From Gracilaria caudata (taxonomy: Eukaryota > Rhodophyta > Florideophyceae > Gracilariales > Gracilariaceae), in assembly GCA_030374735.1 (NCBI GenBank), contig JASCIV010000423.1:1-19192 (forward strand): a stretch of DNA of 19,192 nt, read 5' to 3'. Under the pieces are notes generated by a model. The model had not been told where the DNA came from. It saw only the letters and a program-made list of their open reading frames with translations, and did not search any database. The translations under genes and the position numbers were made by a program. Positions within the stretch are counted from its first letter, which is position 1; each line of letters starts with the position of its first letter. Positions 16,694-19,192 of the stretch are shown here, in pieces.

Positions 16694-16959
16694 CAAGAAA
16701 CGGTACTCAATACAGAACCGCCAACTGCCGTTCTTCTTCTGGGCGAAGACGACAGGGCTTGCCCATTCGACCTTAGAGGGTTCGATGACACCGGAGTCCA
16801 GCATGCGCTGGACTTCAGCGCCTTCCATTTCTCTGGCCTTGTGTCCGGCCCTATAGGGTGCTTGACAAACTTGCTTTACCGACCGGTTCCAGTTTGATCC
16901 TGTGCAAGGCCGCTGTGATGTGGCCTAGACGACCAGACCACATATCCTCAAAGTCCTAT
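16689..16959 (-). pseudogene. Ty3/gypsy reverse transcriptase 5' part
   Basis: The minus strand reads APYRAGHKAREMEGAEVQ, RMLDSGVIEPSKVEWASPVV, FAQKKNGSWRFCIEYRFLNP, the standard opening of a gypsy RT domain, and stops abruptly at the insertion junction. The linker upstream (FEDMWSG...ALHRIKLEPVGK) is in a different frame, with the change near 16870, and a TAG sits at 16956-16958. The remainder of the domain, with the first catalytic Asp and the YLDD box, is at 1861 and below. Confidence 0.92.
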
Positions 16960-17021
16960 AGAAGGTTTAAGATTCCTTCCAGATGGGTCGAGAACTCTTC
17001 ACCAATCTGCACTGTCTCCCT

Positions 17022-17960
17022 TCAACCGCTCCTCTCGTCCTGGGTAAGTCGTCCGTCTTCCAGTCCTTGCTCTCCCATACCCTCCCCTTCTTTAGGACGC
17101 AGCCCACTGGGATCTTCCTGTAACGTAGCGAGAACGCGAGGGGCAGGAAGGGCCAGGCTGATGACCATGTTCTTGGGCATTTTTACTTCCCTGTGAGAGA
17201 AGTTGCTCACGAGTACCCTGAAGGGACGATTGGGGCCGATATTCATGACCCCATTGGCCATAAGGGACAGATCTCGCGAGACCGTTTTCTGGTGGTTCCG
17301 AAGGAACACGAGGCCCGAGGTTTCGCAAGTGACGAGAACGTCCCGCTGGGTTAATGTTGGTATAGAAAGGGAGTGTACAAGGCGGACGTTATTGGATAAC
17401 GTACGGCGCGGAAGCTGGTCGACAGCTTTCTTGTTCCCAAGGGGTCCTGAAGAGGCACTGACGATAGCAATTGGTGCCGCCCCGTACAGGGCAACTTTGC
17501 GTTCCCGTGGGTAGATCGCGCGAACGTGGCGGTTGATGAAGGAGGTTCCCAGTAGGGCATCAGCTGCCAAGTTCGTGGCGACCAGAAAGGGGATGCGCCG
17601 GTACAAATTCCCGAGCCGGGTAGGGAGTACTTTCGTTCCTAAGATGTTCATAGGCTCCTTAGAGGCATTGAATACCCGGGGGGTCTTCTTACAATTTAAG
17701 AAATGATCAAACCCAGAGGGAAGATGTTTAACATGTATAATGTTAGGCCCAGCGCCGGTGTCCAGATTACCCAAGAGGGGTTTGGTGGCCCTGCAGGAAA
17801 GTCCCGTCTCTATCTGGACTTTGTAATTCTCCCGAGTCATGACAAAGATGTCAGCGCTGTCGTCGTCGTCGATGTCAGACTCGGAAGAGCTCCTATCGGA
17901 GGTCAAAGAGGAATCCCGTGGTGGGTGGGAATCCGGTATAACCCCGGGGGTGAGGCTCAA
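17022..17960 (-). pseudogene. Ty3/gypsy aspartic protease region
   Basis: The retropepsin-type protease cuts the retroelement polyprotein. The ORF begins with a Ser/Asp-rich linker (SSSESDIDDDDSADIF), then carries the active-site motif LGNLDTGAGPNIIH (Asp at about 17760-17762) and, further on, the second signature ADALLGTSFINRH. A C-terminal extension leads toward RT and stops at 17022-17024 (ERSG then stop). It overlaps the end of the gag frame in a different frame. A programmed frameshift between gag and pol would be normal, but the added stop before RT suggests decay. The region is uninterrupted in itself. Confidence 0.88.
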
Positions 17961-17983
17961 ACCTGGAGAGGAAGGCGAGGCCT

Positions 17984-19167
17984 CTACGCCTCCTCTTGTT
18001 CGTTTCCCTGAGGGGCCTGGGGCGTACTGTCCTCTTCAGGATTATCCTCAAATTTGAGGACTTGGTTGACCTGATGAGGGCGCTGTGCTGGCGCATTAGC
18101 ACGTTCCGATGGGTAACTTCTCGGCGATGCGGAGGAAGGCTGCTGACCTGTGTTTGGGCGCTGGGACGCCCATCCTTTGGGCTTGTAATAGCCCTCGGAA
18201 ACACGCTGCTGGTATTTGGCTTCACGCAGCTGAAGCAGTGCGTTCCGGTACTCGGGCGGGAGCCATTCACAACAGGGCCGAGAGGTGGACAAACAAATGC
18301 GACAGGGGGTCGTTTTGTTGGCCGATATTGGTGCCGTGTGATACGAGGACGGCGTGGGGGGCGCCGTCTGCTCGGCCCTGGGCGACTGTGACTTAGGATG
18401 ATAGTTCTGTCGCGCGGGCATCGTAGACGGCGTTGACGTACCCGTAGAGGGAATGGAAGGGAAAGACGGGGGCGCCATTTGAACGGAGAGTGCCCCAGCA
18501 TCCTCGTCCTCGAAATGCGCACCCCAGTCGGGCTCATCGGTGTCCGTGGAGACAATAAATTAGGCCTTCGATGAATCCCGACGGGGTTTGATGGTTTTCG
18601 CCGCTTCCAGCGTTTTGTAGTACTTCTTACCACCCCGGTGTGGGTGTCTCCCAATTCTTCAGCGTAGCTGACACCTCTGGCGACCCTCTGGGAAGTATTT
18701 CCACATCGGAGGTTCTTATTCCACAATTGGTCAGCGAATTTTCGCTCCGACACCGCTGAGCTCTGGCGGTGAGTGATGATATCGTGGTAAGCCTCCGATA
18801 GAACTTCGTCAGGGGCGTACACCTCAAGTAGATAATTGACCACTTTTGGGTAGGACGAGAGGAGTTCGGAGTTCCTGGCGTCCACGGCCCCAGATTCGCC
18901 CGTGATCTTGGCGGTGATCAGGTCCCTAGCGGGTGCTTCCATGAAAAACATGAATAGCCAGAGGGCGGCCCCCTCAGGTACGCCATTCTGGTTGCACGCA
19001 TTCCGGAAAGCGGACAAGAATCTCAAGAACTGAATAGGATCCTTGCCCGAGAACTTCAAGGGGATTTGAAGTTGCATGCGTTTAGCATCCTTTGCCAACG
19101 CGCGCGCCAGGGTGGCATCATAACGACTGCTTCGGTCGTTAAGTCGATAGTGTTTAAAGTTCAACAC
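17984..19167 (-). pseudogene. Ty3/gypsy Gag (capsid/nucleocapsid), frameshifted
   Basis: Gag builds the virus-like particle. The frame from 19167 begins MLNFKHYRLND and contains the retrotransposon-gag signature: LQIPLKFSGKDPIQFLRFLS, AALWLFMFFMEAPARDLI, KVVNYLLEVYAPDEVLSEAY and ERKFADQLWNKNLRCG. Between about 18650 and 18560 the coding signal passes to another frame, open to 17984, which has a Ser/Pro/Thr-rich linker, a cysteine-containing stretch (CRICLSTSRPCCEW) and an acidic end (EDNPEEDSTPQAPQ). The first frame remains open to 17893, but its later part is arginine-rich read-through and not real protein. The first residue may not be the true start because the element continues beyond the window edge. 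Confidence 0.85.
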
Positions 19168-19192
19168 TTTCTTAAATTCCCCATTGTGGGGT

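Larger units (their letters stand above)
16689..19192 (-). mobile_element. Ty3/gypsy LTR retrotransposon, upstream segment (gag to RT 5' part)
   Basis: This is the other half of the gypsy element split by the 14.8-kb insertion. On the minus strand it reads gag, protease, RT 5' part, then halts at the GGGTT duplication. Its order, orientation and reading frame continue into the 1-1866 segment. The 5' LTR and primer-binding site should lie just beyond position 19192. Confidence 0.92.

Noticed and set aside
1..19192. tRNA, rRNA, CRISPR or bacterial-type operon features
   Set aside because: None of the expected sequence patterns was seen on either strand by eye; tRNAscan-SE or Rfam searches would be needed to exclude small RNA genes.

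Overview
This is eukaryotic DNA from a repeat-rich region. The signs are a Ty3/gypsy retrotransposon, a Tnp2-type (CACTA/EnSpm-like) DNA transposase, spliceosomal introns (GTGAGT...AG) and recognisably eukaryotic genes (a PHO80/P-type cyclin and the spliceosomal cyclophilin PPWD1). No rRNA, tRNA, CRISPR array or bacterial-style operon was seen. The sequence alone does not fix the lineage; a fungus, an oomycete or a red alga would all fit.

The central observation is that the window reads as three nested insertions. (1) The outer layer is one Ty3/gypsy element on the minus strand. Its gag, protease and the 5' half of reverse transcriptase (RT) lie at 19192 down to 16689. The 3' half of RT, RNase H and integrase lie at 1861 down to 1. 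(2) Between the halves sits a block of about 14.8 kb (1867-16688). It is flanked by a 5-bp direct repeat GGGTT (1862-1866 and 16689-16693, extendable to GGGTTCA). Removing the block and one repeat copy rejoins the RT reading frame exactly (FLNP + RDAYP). The block ends are inverted relative to each other (CAGAG termini, 23 of 33 matches just inside, shared GATGCGC/GGATRTCC motifs), and it carries a Tnp2-like transposase near its right end. (3) Inside the block, a 281-bp element with 96-bp inverted arms (9738-10018, GTG duplication) interrupts a membrane-protein frame, which closes again when it is removed.

The left and middle parts of the 14.8-kb block carry host-type genes: a P-type cyclin (2648-3529), PPWD1 with its introns (about 3852-6220), an unknown minus-strand gene (6636-7183), a long coiled-coil protein (9133-7934, minus), a multi-helix membrane protein (9391-10144) and a decayed partial duplicate of the coiled-coil gene (10370-10085, minus). 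The right part holds a minus-strand ORF pair (12608-11904), the transposase (12936-16039) and repeat-rich subterminal DNA. The retained introns imply capture at the DNA level.

Almost every gene is broken by in-frame stops, frameshifts or a lost splice donor, including the transposase and the surrounding gypsy. The likely history is a gypsy insertion, then a gene-laden Tnp2 transposon landing in its RT gene, then a MITE landing in the cargo, with decay throughout. The genes do not appear to form a working pathway; they look like passengers of a dead or non-autonomous giant transposon.
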